This document shows positions 1 to 7,883 of a stretch of DNA of 12,347 nucleotides, in pieces. This stretch comes from Promethearchaeota archaeon. GTDB lineage: Archaea > Asgardarchaeota > Lokiarchaeia > Sigynarchaeales > SOKP01. The notes under the pieces were generated by a model. The model ran no database searches. It saw only the letters and a list, made by a program, of their open reading frames with translations, and was not told the DNA's origin. Position numbers and translations under genes: made by a program. The stretch covers positions 1 to 12,347 of the forward strand of contig SDNN01000068.1 in assembly GCA_004524425.1 (NCBI GenBank). Direction: 5' to 3'. How positions within the stretch are numbered: position 1 is the first letter of the stretch; every line of letters begins with the position of its first letter.

Positions 1-2
1 AA

Positions 3-2060
3 TTAAAGCCCAGACTTGAAAAATATATCGATAAAATAATTGCCGGCGAACAAACAAGGACAACTGAGTTTTTGATGAGAAAAGAAAATGGCGATCGCCT
101 TTGGGTTTCATTAAATGGAACGCTCATCAAATTAGGTGATGAAACAGTTCTACAGTTCATAGCAAGAGATATTACTCAGAGAAAGGAAGCTGAGGAAAGG
201 ATAAGAGAGTCAGAATTGAAATATCGACATTTATTTGAAAGTTCTCCTTTTGTTATTGGATTAGTGGATTTAAATGGAAACGTAATTGATATGAATAGTG
301 CAACTAATCAACTTCTCACCACCCGCACGAAAGAAGATTTGATTGGCAAAAACATCAAAGATATTTTTTCCGTTTACGAAGAAGAAAGACCTGTTATTAA
401 ACTGATTCAAGATCAAATAAAAAGAATGAGTAATGGAGAAAAAGGACAGCCATTTGAATTTCCTTTACTAAGAGCTGATGGCACGACTCAATGGGTAATA
501 TTTGAAGGTTCTAGCATCAATATTGAAGGTGAAAGCTTAGTTCAGTTTATTCTAAAAGATATTACCGAAAATAAAAAAGCTGAACAAATTTTAAAAGAAT
601 CCGAAGAAAAATTCAGAAAAATTATTGAAAATGCGAGAGTAGGGTATTATGAGGTCGATTTGAAGGGCAACTTTACGTTTTTTAATGAAACCTTACGCAA
701 ATGGTTAAAATATTCGAGAGATGAATTGGCGGGTACCAATTATAGAACTTATACAAGTCAGGATAATTTCGAACGAACTTTTAAAGCATTTAATGAAGTG
801 TTTAAAACCGGAAAAGAAATTAATAATTTTGATTATGAAATCATTGCCAAAGACGGCAGTATAATTTATGGCATCACGACGATCAATTTAATGTACGATT
901 CAGAAGGAAAAAAAATTGGATTTAGTGGATTCATGAGAGATGTCACTGAAGAAAAAATCGCAGAAAAAAAATTGAAAGAATCAGAGAAGAAATTTCGAAG
1001 AATCTTTGAATCCATCCCTGATTTATATTTTTTGGTATCAGAGGAAAGTGTAATTTTAGATTATAAAGGTAGTGAAGAAGATCTTTATGTTCCTCCCGAA
1101 ACATTTCTTGGAAAAAAGATGAGTGAATTACTACCCCACGAATTGGGAGAGAAAAATCTCAAAGCGATTAAAAAAACAATAGAAACAAAAGAGCCAACAA
1201 TAATTGAATATGAATTGCCGATCAAGGAAGAATTTCGCTATTATGAAGCACGACACCTTTATTTTTCCAAAGATCAAGTTGCAATCTTTATTCGTGATTT
1301 AACTGAAAGAAAGAAGGCAGAACTGTTAATAAAAGAGGAATTGATTAAATTAAAAGAATTAGACCAGATCAGAAAAGATCTTATCTCTCGGGTATCCCAT
1401 GAATTAAAAACCCCATTAATTCCCGTGATAAGTGGTGCTGAATTGCTCTCCACGATATATAAGAATCAAATCGGAAAGGATGCAAAGAACATCATTGAAA
1501 TGATAGATAAGGGGGGCTCCAGATTAAAAACGCTCATCGAAAAGCTAATCAATGTATCCCGAATTGAATATGACAAGTTAATATTAAATAAAAAACGAAA
1601 TGATTTGAGCAAGATTATTAAGGATGCCTCTAATGATATGAGGTATGTATTGGAAGAACGTAAGTTGACTCTTAACTTGATTGTTCCGGAAGAATTATAT
1701 TTAGAAATAGACGGGATAAGAATTGAAGAAGTCGTTACTAATTTATTATCGAATGCCATCAAAAACACGCCACCTCATGGGAAAATAGATATTGAACTGC
1801 AAGACGAACACGATCACGTCATCATGAGAGTGAGCGATACGGGAGTAGGATTGACGGAAAAGGAAATGGAAGTGTTGTTTACCAGATTTGGAAAAATTGA
1901 TCGATACCAAGAAGGATTGGAATATATCGATATAAAGGGGTCAGGGTTAGGGCTTTATATTTGTAAAGAAATTGTTGAAATGCATGGAGGCAAAATTTGG
2001 GCTGTTTCTCCTGGAAGAAATAAAGGGAGCTCTTTTTTTGTGCGATTACCTGTTAAATAA
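3..2060 (+). CDS. Multi-PAS sensor histidine kinase, 5' end cut by window edge
   Basis: This is a cytosolic signal-sensing kinase that should autophosphorylate on histidine and pass the phosphate to a response regulator. The reading frame is open to the left edge; a TTG at 72 lies inside a PAS domain and is not the real start. Counting the codon at 3 as residue 1, I see the end of one PAS domain (1-60) and three complete PAS domains (about 73-188, 201-316, 328-435). Each ends in a D-[IVL]-T-x-x-K-x-A-E type linker leading into a charged helix. The dimerisation domain follows (about 451-523) with the phospho-acceptor in SHELKTP (His466), then the ATPase domain (563-683). That domain has an intact N box (Asn580, Asn584), a DTGVGL G1 motif and a GSGLGL G2 motif (646-651). 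No membrane segment is visible, so it probably senses an intracellular ligand or redox cue. No response regulator is adjacent. The family call is firm; the signal is unknown. Confidence 0.93.
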   Translation, partial: LKPRLEKYIDKIIAGEQTRTTEFLMRKENGDRLWVSLNGTLIKLGDETVLQFIARDITQRKEAEERIRESELKYRHLFESSPFVIGLVDLNGNVIDMNSATNQLLTTRTKEDLIGKNIKDIFSVYEEERPVIKLIQDQIKRMSNGEKGQPFEFPLLRADGTTQWVIFEGSSINIEGESLVQFILKDITENKKAEQILKESEEKFRKIIENARVGYYEVDLKGNFTFFNETLRKWLKYSRDELAGTNYRTYTSQDNFERTFKAFNEVFKTGKEINNFDYEIIAKDGSIIYGITTINLMYDSEGKKIGFSGFMRDVTEEKIAEKKLKESEKKFRRIFESIPDLYFLVSEESVILDYKGSEEDLYVPPETFLGKKMSELLPHELGEKNLKAIKKTIETKEPTIIEYELPIKEEFRYYEARHLYFSKDQVAIFIRDLTERKKAELLIKEELIKLKELDQIRKDLISRVSHELKTPLIPVISGAELLSTIYKNQIGKDAKNIIEMIDKGGSRLKTLIEKLINVSRIEYDKLILNKKRNDLSKIIKDASNDMRYVLEERKLTLNLIVPEELYLEIDGIRIEEVVTNLLSNAIKNTPPHGKIDIELQDEHDHVIMRVSDTGVGLTEKEMEVLFTRFGKIDRYQEGLEYIDIKGSGLGLYICKEIVEMHGGKIWAVSPGRNKGSSFFVRLPVK

Positions 2061-2087
2061 TCTTGATGTTACTTATTAGCATATCTT

Positions 2088-2100
2088 AAAATAAAAAAAA
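2088..2100 (-). terminator. U-tract terminator for the 121-residue gene
   Basis: On the minus strand, 20 to 32 bases past the stop of the 121-residue gene, there is a run of eight T followed by A and four more T. Archaeal termination is commonly driven by such U-tracts without a hairpin. The tract lies in the spacer between two converging genes, as expected. Confidence 0.5.
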
Positions 2101-2110
2101 TAATAGGAAC

Positions 2111-2121
2111 TTAGATTTTTT
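2111..2121 (+). terminator. Possible U-tract terminator for the histidine kinase
   Basis: A run of six T (2116-2121) lies about 55 bases past the kinase stop codon and overlaps the stop codon of the converging gene. It is the only T-run of this length in the spacer on this strand. No hairpin is visible. Confidence 0.35.
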
Positions 2122-2485
2122 AGTCTTCAAAATCGCCTAATTCTCTCATTAGGTCATAATGCCCTTTTTCAAGCTGATTAAGGATGTGAATTGTGCGATC
2201 CCATATACCATTTAGAATTTCTTTAATTTTTAGCATGTACTCTTTATTTTGAAACTTTAATTCAATCTCTCCAACTTCATTATCAATTTCAATATCCATG
2301 GGAACTTCTTCTTTTAAACCCCCTAGCATCCTCAACATGTCTTTTACTTCTTTTGGGGAGGCTATTTGACCAGATAATTGACTTTTTGGTTTTATGATCA
2401 GCGAAATTCTTAAATTATTTTCATCAAAATTGATTTCTACCGTTGATTCTAAATTTTTTTTCACATAATTTGATATTTCTTCCAT
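2120..2485 (-). CDS. Small conserved-looking protein of unknown function (121 residues)
   Basis: I do not recognise this protein. It is acidic, has no cysteine, no signal peptide and no membrane segment. The pattern suggests an alpha/beta fold: an N-terminal helix (about 1-14), strands near 16-20 and 25-32, a helix with KEVKDMLRMLGG (45-56), two strands carrying MDIEIDNEVGEIELKF (about 63-78), and a long C-terminal helix (82-115) ending in an acidic tail. The ATG start is supported by an AGAGGGG ribosome site five bases upstream. It lies 59 bases downstream of the CocE-type hydrolase on the same strand, so co-transcription is possible, although the spacer also has a TATA-like element. The length, codon pattern and ribosome site argue for a real gene. 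Confidence 0.7.
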   Translation of the reverse strand: MEEISNYVKKNLESTVEINFDENNLRISLIIKPKSQLSGQIASPKEVKDMLRMLGGLKEEVPMDIEIDNEVGEIELKFQNKEYMLKIKEILNGIWDRTIHILNQLEKGHYDLMRELGDFED

Positions 2486-2544
2486 TTTTTCCCCTCTAAA
2501 CTTCTCAATTTTTTATTTTCATTTTTCTCTTATAATAGTTAAAT
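2486..2544 (-). promoter_or_regulatory. Spacer with ribosome site and possible own promoter for the 121-residue gene
   Basis: On the minus strand an AGAGGGG ribosome site (2491-2497) sits five bases before the ATG. A TATA-like CTATTATA (2531-2538) lies about 25 bases before the expected start of a short leader. The gene may therefore have its own promoter as well as read-through from the hydrolase gene. The ribosome site is clear; the promoter is tentative. Confidence 0.45.
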
Positions 2545-4401
2545 TCAATTTTTCTTAATTACAGGAAGTTCAATAAATGAAGGATATTCCTTATTTCTAT
2601 TAATTGATATAGTGGGCCTACCTTCCGCAGGATACCTAGAAAATGTATCCTTATCGTGACCAGCAATCGCCATTCTTATTGAATGTCCTTTACGTATCAA
2701 TACGGAAGTAACGTGTAAACCAAACGTAATTTCTGCAATTTCTCCGGGTATTAAAGGTTGAGCATCTTTCTTTTTAAAAGAATGATAAGGCATGCACATT
2801 TTATAAGGTGGGTTTTCATTAGATAGCTTTCGATGTATGACTCTAAATTGACCATCAGTAATATAAGTAATATTTCCATTTTCATCGACCTCATCCAAAT
2901 AAACAAAAATAGCACCATCTTCATGAGTCGAACTAAGAAAGAGAGTAATGATGGGATTGCCCGTGATTTCCATGTCTTCTTCAAGAGGACTACTGGTATA
3001 AGTCAACATTTTCTTCTCCACTTTAGCTCGATCACTATAATCAATTGGTTGAGCTAATAATGTCCACCATCGGTTTAACCTCCCTGAAGTACAAGTATAA
3101 TTGATCTTGTATTCGTCAGCACCTAATTCTGCTTCTGGATTGTTAGTGGATAAAGAATTATTTTCAGCAAGATACCATTTTTTCATGACGTGTCCTTTTG
3201 GAGGCCATGCATGAGTCTTTTTCCACTTCTCTTCGACCATGGTATAATAATAAAGTGTTTTTCCTTGAATGCCATTTCCCTTCACGCAAATATTGAAGAA
3301 ATCCACCCAGGCATTGACGCGCTCATTTGGAGAAGGAATAACTGAAGGTCTATCTGGAAAGAATTGATTGGCTGAAAATCGAGCTCCATGATTCCAATCG
3401 CCCATTATAACAATCATGGGATTATTTAAATTTAGAAATCGATGAATGTTAGCATCGCAGTAACCAGAGTCTAGCCAGGAACACCAAGAAAGTATTGGAA
3501 CATTTGAGGCTTCAATTTCATCTTTTCTAGGATACACTGAACATGCTTCTATTCCTGTTCCATCAGGCAATTTGTCATCAGAAAATTCTTTATCTTCAGT
3601 TAAATCGAATACATATTGATTCGAGGAATGTTGCTGAATCGCTTCTTTTAACTCATTGAGATCCTTATCTGATCCAACCGGTTTAACGCCTTTCACCATG
3701 AGCCATTCCAATGGTAACACCACTTTAAACATGCTTGGATCATTATTATCGAGGTTATTGCCAAAAAAGGACCATAATTGCATGAACGTATGATCATATA
3801 CTCCTCCTGGCATTGCAACATCTAAATAGGCATCCCATAAACCGTGACCAGGCATGGAAGCTTTAAGTGCTGGATGGTTGTTTACCATTAGTAATTCTGC
3901 TGTCGTCCCCGTGTAAGAAATTCCATTCGTAACCACATTTCCATCAGACCATGGCTGAGAAATTATCCAATCTATAACATCCGATCCATCTTTTATTTCA
4001 TCTTCAGCCCATGGGTAAGGTCTGGAGCCCTGAGACGCACCCGTGCCTCTGACATCAGTATATACTATGGCATATCCTCGGCTGGTGAAAATCTCCGGAG
4101 TGGGTATATAAGCGATGGTTTGATCAAAGATCCATCGAAAAGGTATTCGGAGCTCAGTTGCTCTCCAATAACGAGTTTGATACAATAAGGCTGGGATCTT
4201 CATATCAGAGTTTAATCCTTTAGGCAAGCAAATGGTTGCTGCGATCTTTATTCCATCCCTCATGGTAATATAAGTGGTCGATAGTACATAACCTTCATAT
4301 GGAGGTTGGTTATATCCTTTTGCCAGAGCTTTGAATGGATTAGGTTCTGAATCATCTAATTCGAACATCTTGGTTTCATTTTTAATTTTATTTTTTATCA
4401 C
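2545..4401 (-). CDS. CocE/NonD family serine hydrolase (X-Pro dipeptidyl-peptidase/cocaine-esterase fold)
   Basis: This is an alpha/beta hydrolase of peptidase family S15, whose members cleave acyl esters, amides or X-Pro peptides; the substrate here is not predictable. The catalytic domain begins with the family signature MRDGIKIAATICLP (47-60), then YQTRYWR (74-80, likely oxyanion tyrosine) and YTDVRGTGASQG (114-125). The nucleophile elbow is GISYTG (Ser162). The acid is Asp311 in SWLDSG and the base is His338 in DWNHG. From about residue 380 the C-terminal jelly-roll domain follows, with GNPIITLFLSS and a late IRKGHSIRMAIAGHD motif. The 618 residues match the family. No signal peptide is visible, so it is likely cytosolic. 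The start is GTG at 4401; an ATG at 4368 (residue 12) is a reasonable alternative. It is transcribed divergently from the ferredoxin-like gene. Confidence 0.9.
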   Translation of the reverse strand: MIKNKIKNETKMFELDDSEPNPFKALAKGYNQPPYEGYVLSTTYITMRDGIKIAATICLPKGLNSDMKIPALLYQTRYWRATELRIPFRWIFDQTIAYIPTPEIFTSRGYAIVYTDVRGTGASQGSRPYPWAEDEIKDGSDVIDWIISQPWSDGNVVTNGISYTGTTAELLMVNNHPALKASMPGHGLWDAYLDVAMPGGVYDHTFMQLWSFFGNNLDNNDPSMFKVVLPLEWLMVKGVKPVGSDKDLNELKEAIQQHSSNQYVFDLTEDKEFSDDKLPDGTGIEACSVYPRKDEIEASNVPILSWCSWLDSGYCDANIHRFLNLNNPMIVIMGDWNHGARFSANQFFPDRPSVIPSPNERVNAWVDFFNICVKGNGIQGKTLYYYTMVEEKWKKTHAWPPKGHVMKKWYLAENNSLSTNNPEAELGADEYKINYTCTSGRLNRWWTLLAQPIDYSDRAKVEKKMLTYTSSPLEEDMEITGNPIITLFLSSTHEDGAIFVYLDEVDENGNITYITDGQFRVIHRKLSNENPPYKMCMPYHSFKKKDAQPLIPGEIAEITFGLHVTSVLIRKGHSIRMAIAGHDKDTFSRYPAEGRPTISINRNKEYPSFIELPVIKKN

Positions 4402-4422
4402 GTATTATTTATGAGAACTTAA

Positions 4423-4431
4423 TTTATATAA
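4423..4431 (-). promoter_or_regulatory. TATA box for the CocE-type hydrolase
   Basis: Read on the minus strand this is TTATATAAA, a strong archaeal TATA box. Its centre lies 26 bases before position 4401, where the GTG start codon begins. The mRNA would then start at or very near the start codon, that is, be leaderless. This agrees with the absence of a ribosome site upstream of the GTG. Confidence 0.6.
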
Positions 4432-4524
4432 TTAACAAGAAGATTTTAGAATACTTTTTTAATTAAATGATAAAGCTCGATCTCCAATCTTTGATCAAAC
4501 TCACCATCTGAGAAATAAGAGTTA

Positions 4525-4533
4525 AGTATAATA
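4525..4533 (+). promoter_or_regulatory. Possible TATA box for the ferredoxin-like gene
   Basis: AGTATAATA sits in the 180-base divergent spacer (4402-4581). A transcript starting about 26 bases downstream would have a leader of roughly 25 bases before the ATG at 4582, with a weak GTGA ribosome-like motif at 4572-4575. The rest of the spacer is AT-rich and holds a TTTGATCAAA palindrome (4490-4499) but no visible gene. Confidence 0.35.
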
Positions 4534-4581
4534 ATATTAAAAACAAACCTAATTTAATCTCTTTAAAAAAAGTGAAAATTC

Positions 4582-5694
4582 ATGGCTAGCGATATGGATA
4601 TGGAGATATACAAAAAGCTACGACAACATCTTGAACAAAATCCCATTGGATTTCCCGCTACAAAATCAGGAGTTGAATTGCGCATTTTAAAGTATTTATT
4701 TACTCCATTGGAAGCAGAAATTGCTACATATTTAAAATTCAGCTGGTTAAAAGATTTAGAACCATTAGAGGAAATTTATGAGAGAGTGACAGAATTAGGA
4801 CTATCTATTGAAGAGCTTGAAAAAAATTTAGATAACATGGCAAGAAAGGGCGCAATAACTTCCCGAGAAGCAAAAGGAAAAAAATATTACGCTAATGCTG
4901 AATTAATGGTTGGTATTTTTGAATATCAAGTAGACAAGCTTACTAAGGAATTCATAGATGATTTTCACCAATATGTCAATGAAGCTTGGCTTAAACAGGC
5001 TATTAAAGTGAAAGCAGCCCAAGTTCGTACCATTCCAGTAGAAAAAAGTGTTGAATCACGAAGCGATATCGCCGATTATGATAATGTTAGGAAAATGTTT
5101 AGTGATTCACCCGGACCATTTTTAGTGGCTAATTGTGTTTGCAGACAATTGAAAGATATTGAAGGTGAACCTTGTAAGGCCACAGATCGAAGAGAATTAT
5201 GCCTTTTATTTGGAGCTGCCGCCGAAGTGTTTGATACGCAAGGTTGGGGGCGTGCCATCAGCAAGGAAGAAGCCTTGGAAATCTTGGCTAAGAATCAGGA
5301 AGAAGGACTGATTCTTCAAAAAGATAATTCTCAAGGCTTAGATTTCATTTGTAGCTGTTGTACTTGCTGTTGTGAAGGATTGTCAAAATTGACACTTTTA
5401 CCTAACCCAGGAAGATTAACCTTATCGAACTATGTAGCTCATGTTGACCCTGAATTGTGTACTGGATGTGGAATGTGCCTGGATGTTTGTCAATTAGATG
5501 CCATTATTCAAGACAATGAAATATCGAAGATCAATATAATGAGATGTGTGGGATGCGGAAATTGTGCATCGAAATGCCCTTCAGAAGCAATTACTCTTGT
5601 TGAGAAGGAAAGAAAATACACGCCACCTACGACCTTTGATGAATTATTTGAAAAAATCATAAAACAAAAATCGAACATCAATAGTAAGAAATAG
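4582..5694 (+). CDS. Cysteine-rich 2[4Fe-4S] ferredoxin-domain protein with winged-helix-like N-terminus
   Basis: This is a predicted cytosolic electron-transfer protein of a family common in anaerobic archaea and delta-proteobacteria, with no assigned partner. Residues 1-110 look like a winged-helix domain (SGVELRILKYLFTPLEAEIA, then YERVTELGLSIEELEKNLDN). The middle carries CxC (185, 187) with further cysteines at 198 and 207. Next comes the dense motif CSCCTCCC (257-264). The C-terminal ferredoxin domain has two complete CxxCxxCxxxC sets: 293/296/299/303 and 322/325/328/332. There are eighteen cysteines in 370 residues. The last eight bind two [4Fe-4S] clusters by family rule; the first ten may bind further metal or clusters, which is inference. 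It is followed after 69 bases by the DUF169 gene, probably in one transcript. The N-terminal domain could bind DNA or simply be a structural module. Confidence 0.88.
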   Translation: MASDMDMEIYKKLRQHLEQNPIGFPATKSGVELRILKYLFTPLEAEIATYLKFSWLKDLEPLEEIYERVTELGLSIEELEKNLDNMARKGAITSREAKGKKYYANAELMVGIFEYQVDKLTKEFIDDFHQYVNEAWLKQAIKVKAAQVRTIPVEKSVESRSDIADYDNVRKMFSDSPGPFLVANCVCRQLKDIEGEPCKATDRRELCLLFGAAAEVFDTQGWGRAISKEEALEILAKNQEEGLILQKDNSQGLDFICSCCTCCCEGLSKLTLLPNPGRLTLSNYVAHVDPELCTGCGMCLDVCQLDAIIQDNEISKINIMRCVGCGNCASKCPSEAITLVEKERKYTPPTTFDELFEKIIKQKSNINSKK

Positions 5695-5748
5695 CTAACC
5701 ATGGATTTAGACATGTTAAAAATGTAAATCAAAATAACAATTTCTTAT

Positions 5749-5756
5749 AGAAAGGT
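5749..5756 (+). promoter_or_regulatory. Ribosome binding site of the DUF169 gene
   Basis: AGAAAGGT lies seven bases before the ATG at 5764 and fixes that start. No clear TATA box stands in the 69-base spacer, which fits co-transcription with the ferredoxin-like gene. Confidence 0.5.
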
Positions 5757-5763
5757 ATTATAT

Positions 5764-6531
5764 ATGGGTAAATGGGAAGAATTGGACGCAAGATTGAATC
5801 AATATCTCAGGTTGGCTACTTTTCCCGTCGCAATAAAATTATTGGAAGATCCAACGCAGCTCGACAATATTAAATTTCTAAAAAAACCAGATGAGAAAGT
5901 AGCATTATGTCAGTTATTTAGCTATGCTCGTTATTATGGATGGACCATGGGATGTACTAAGGAGGATAATCTATGCCCGCTAGCAGATATAGCAATTGGA
6001 TTTGAAAAATCCCACAAATTATTCGAAGAAGGTGCTTTTTTTATTGGTAGATATAATGAAACCAAAGAAGCAGCCAAAAAAACCACGGCTTCGATGCCCA
6101 AAATTCCCGCAGGAACATATAATGCCATTGTTTCTGGAGCTTTATATCGCGTGGATTTTGAGCCGGATCTAATTCTAATTTGGGGGAATTCAGCTCAAAT
6201 GATGAGAATCATTCAGGGTTTCTTATGGAAGAAAGGTGGCAGGGTCTCAATGTCCACCTTTTGTGATGGAGTTTGTGCCGATACTATTTCAAAAGCAATT
6301 TTAACAGGAGAACTTCAAATAGCATTCCCTTGTCTTGGTGATCGAAGGTTCGGGATGGCATTAGATACGGATCTTATTGCTTCCATACCATTTAATACAA
6401 TTGAGGAAATCATAGATGGGATGGAAAAAACTCACAAGGGAGGCACGAGATATCCAATCCCTTATCAGCTCTCCACTCCCGAATTCTTTGTAAAATTAAA
6501 AAAACAGTTGGACAAGGCAAAAAAGGATTAA
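5764..6531 (+). CDS. DUF169 family protein
   Basis: This matches the uncharacterised DUF169 family (COG2043), widespread in methanogens and other anaerobes. Recognisable parts are the N-terminal FPVAIKLLEDP (20-30), the PDLILIWGNSAQMMRIIQG block (134-152), and the late FPCLGDRRFGMALD block (188-201). Six cysteines are present: 49 in ALCQLF, 64 and 71 in MGCTKEDNLCPLAD, 167 and 171 in FCDGVC, and 190 in FPCLGD. They suggest metal or Fe-S binding, but no chemistry is established for the family. The length of 255 residues is normal. No signal peptide or membrane helix is visible. It follows the ferredoxin-like gene on the same strand, and that pairing suggests a redox role for DUF169 here. The family assignment is firm; the function is unknown. 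Confidence 0.87.
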   Translation: MGKWEELDARLNQYLRLATFPVAIKLLEDPTQLDNIKFLKKPDEKVALCQLFSYARYYGWTMGCTKEDNLCPLADIAIGFEKSHKLFEEGAFFIGRYNETKEAAKKTTASMPKIPAGTYNAIVSGALYRVDFEPDLILIWGNSAQMMRIIQGFLWKKGGRVSMSTFCDGVCADTISKAILTGELQIAFPCLGDRRFGMALDTDLIASIPFNTIEEIIDGMEKTHKGGTRYPIPYQLSTPEFFVKLKKQLDKAKKD

Positions 6532-6568
6532 CTAGAAACACGATTTTCTGAAGTAATATTATGAAAGG

Positions 6569-6580
6569 AAAAAAATAAAA
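6569..6580 (-). terminator. U-tract terminator for the first MFS gene
   Basis: On the minus strand this reads as four T, an A and seven T, about 30 to 40 bases past the MFS stop codon, in the spacer between converging genes. On the plus strand the same spacer has only a weak T5 run (6607-6611) that might end the DUF169 transcript. Confidence 0.45.
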
Positions 6581-6609
6581 GAAATTACATTAATTTTAGT
6601 TTTAGCTTT

Positions 6610-7875
6610 TTATTGTTCAATGTTTTGTCTTAAATCTTTCGCCATTACGATTGGAATGAGCGCAATGAGAATTATAAACGCGGCTACAATGAACACGAGT
6701 GGTGGAGGAACGGTTCCTGGTATTCCATCCACGACTATAGGCCTTCCATATTGAGTAGCAATTATCCCCCCAATAAGAGGTCCAACAGTCATACCTACAA
6801 GAACATCAGCAAAAAGAAAATATCCGCTAAATTGACCATATTTTTCTTCGGGGTAATGATCTTTTATCCAAGTTCGAGAAGATATGCGAAACATTGTCAT
6901 GAACAATACCCATAAAATTCCCGTGATTATTAGATACAATAATTCTTCTGTTAGAGCAAATAAAATTAATGAAATGCTCTGACAAATAATGGCCATGAAT
7001 GCTACCTTTTTTCTCCCTACTTTATCCGTGAGGGTGCCCATCGGAATACCCAAGATTATAGAAATCATGAGAGAAATGAAAATCACGAGTGCTGCCAGTT
7101 CGATGGATAATCCAATATGGTGCTGCAAATAGATTAAGATAAATGGAAAATAGACGTTGAATCCCACAGCCCAGGTACCGATAGCTGCTAATACTAAGAA
7201 AAATTCCCTGTTTCCTCTTAGGTTATCTCTATTGAATGTTGATTTTAAATGTTTTTTAATAGTTGTATTCAATGGATTTAAATTATCAGCATCTCTCGCT
7301 AATAAGGCTCCTGTTATGCCCACTGCTCCTGTTACAATTCCAATCATTATGAAAAAGAAGTAATAACCAAACGCAGCGATTATAAAACCTGATCCTCCAT
7401 AGACAATTAAAGTTGCGAGTAATGTCATTATTTCCATGATTCCCAATGCTTTTCCCCTATTTTCCAACGTGGTTATATCTGTCACGTAAGCATTAAAATT
7501 AGCATCATAGGCAGTTGCACCAAAATAAGTCATTATAGAATCAAATAATATTGCCGTTACTACTGCCATGATTACTGGCCGTATGAAGGCTGCAAAGGGA
7601 AACAACGCTGTAGTAAAGATCCAACAAGCAAACCCAAAGATCATGTAAGATCGTCTTTTCCCTTTTACATCAGACACCGCTCCCATGATGATCGTGGTGA
7701 CTGTAGAAACCACTGCGGTAATCATGACCATTAATGAAACATATAAGGGTACTGGTGCAATTTCATTATACAAAAATACATTATAAAATTGATTTTCTAC
7801 TGCCCAAGCGAGCTGTCCGCCAAAACCAATTAAATATATGCTTAATGTTTCCTTGGTTGAAAGTTTCTTGCTCAT
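6610..7875 (-). CDS. MFS transporter, probable sugar or glycoside importer
   Basis: This is a major facilitator superfamily membrane carrier with about 12 hydrophobic helices in 421 residues, the standard size. The conserved loop motif occurs in both halves: GAVSDVKGKRRS (65-76) between helices 2 and 3, and GTLTDKVGRKK (280-290) between helices 8 and 9. A YFGATAYDANFNAYVTD stretch (117-133) and a central hydrophilic loop (about 194-222) are typical of sugar or GPH-like carriers, but the sequence does not fix the substrate. It is divergent from the GH51 arabinofuranosidase, which lacks a signal peptide. Import of arabinose-containing saccharides is therefore a reasonable inference. The ATG at 7875 is preceded by an AGGGG on the same strand, 13 bases away, which is long for a ribosome site. 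Two matching dyads lie just upstream. Confidence 0.88.
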   Translation of the reverse strand: MSKKLSTKETLSIYLIGFGGQLAWAVENQFYNVFLYNEIAPVPLYVSLMVMITAVVSTVTTIIMGAVSDVKGKRRSYMIFGFACWIFTTALFPFAAFIRPVIMAVVTAILFDSIMTYFGATAYDANFNAYVTDITTLENRGKALGIMEIMTLLATLIVYGGSGFIIAAFGYYFFFIMIGIVTGAVGITGALLARDADNLNPLNTTIKKHLKSTFNRDNLRGNREFFLVLAAIGTWAVGFNVYFPFILIYLQHHIGLSIELAALVIFISLMISIILGIPMGTLTDKVGRKKVAFMAIICQSISLILFALTEELLYLIITGILWVLFMTMFRISSRTWIKDHYPEEKYGQFSGYFLFADVLVGMTVGPLIGGIIATQYGRPIVVDGIPGTVPPPLVFIVAAFIILIALIPIVMAKDLRQNIEQ

Positions 7876-7883
7876 CTGTTATT

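Noticed and set aside
1466..1768. Open frame of 100 codons on the minus strand inside the histidine kinase gene
   Set aside because: It lies antisense to the kinase dimerisation and ATPase domains, where the plus-strand motifs are intact, and shows no family features.
4490..4499. Palindrome TTTGATCAAA, also found at 4119-4128 and 11061-11070, as a repeated operator
   Set aside because: Two of the three copies are inside coding regions, and the copy at 11061-11070 simply encodes Leu-Ile-Lys. Only the intergenic copy is kept, as a comment.
5701..5727. Eight-codon frame in the spacer between the ferredoxin-like and DUF169 genes, as a possible leader peptide
   Set aside because: It has no ribosome site, no terminator hairpin and no run of regulatory codons; a frame this short is expected by chance.
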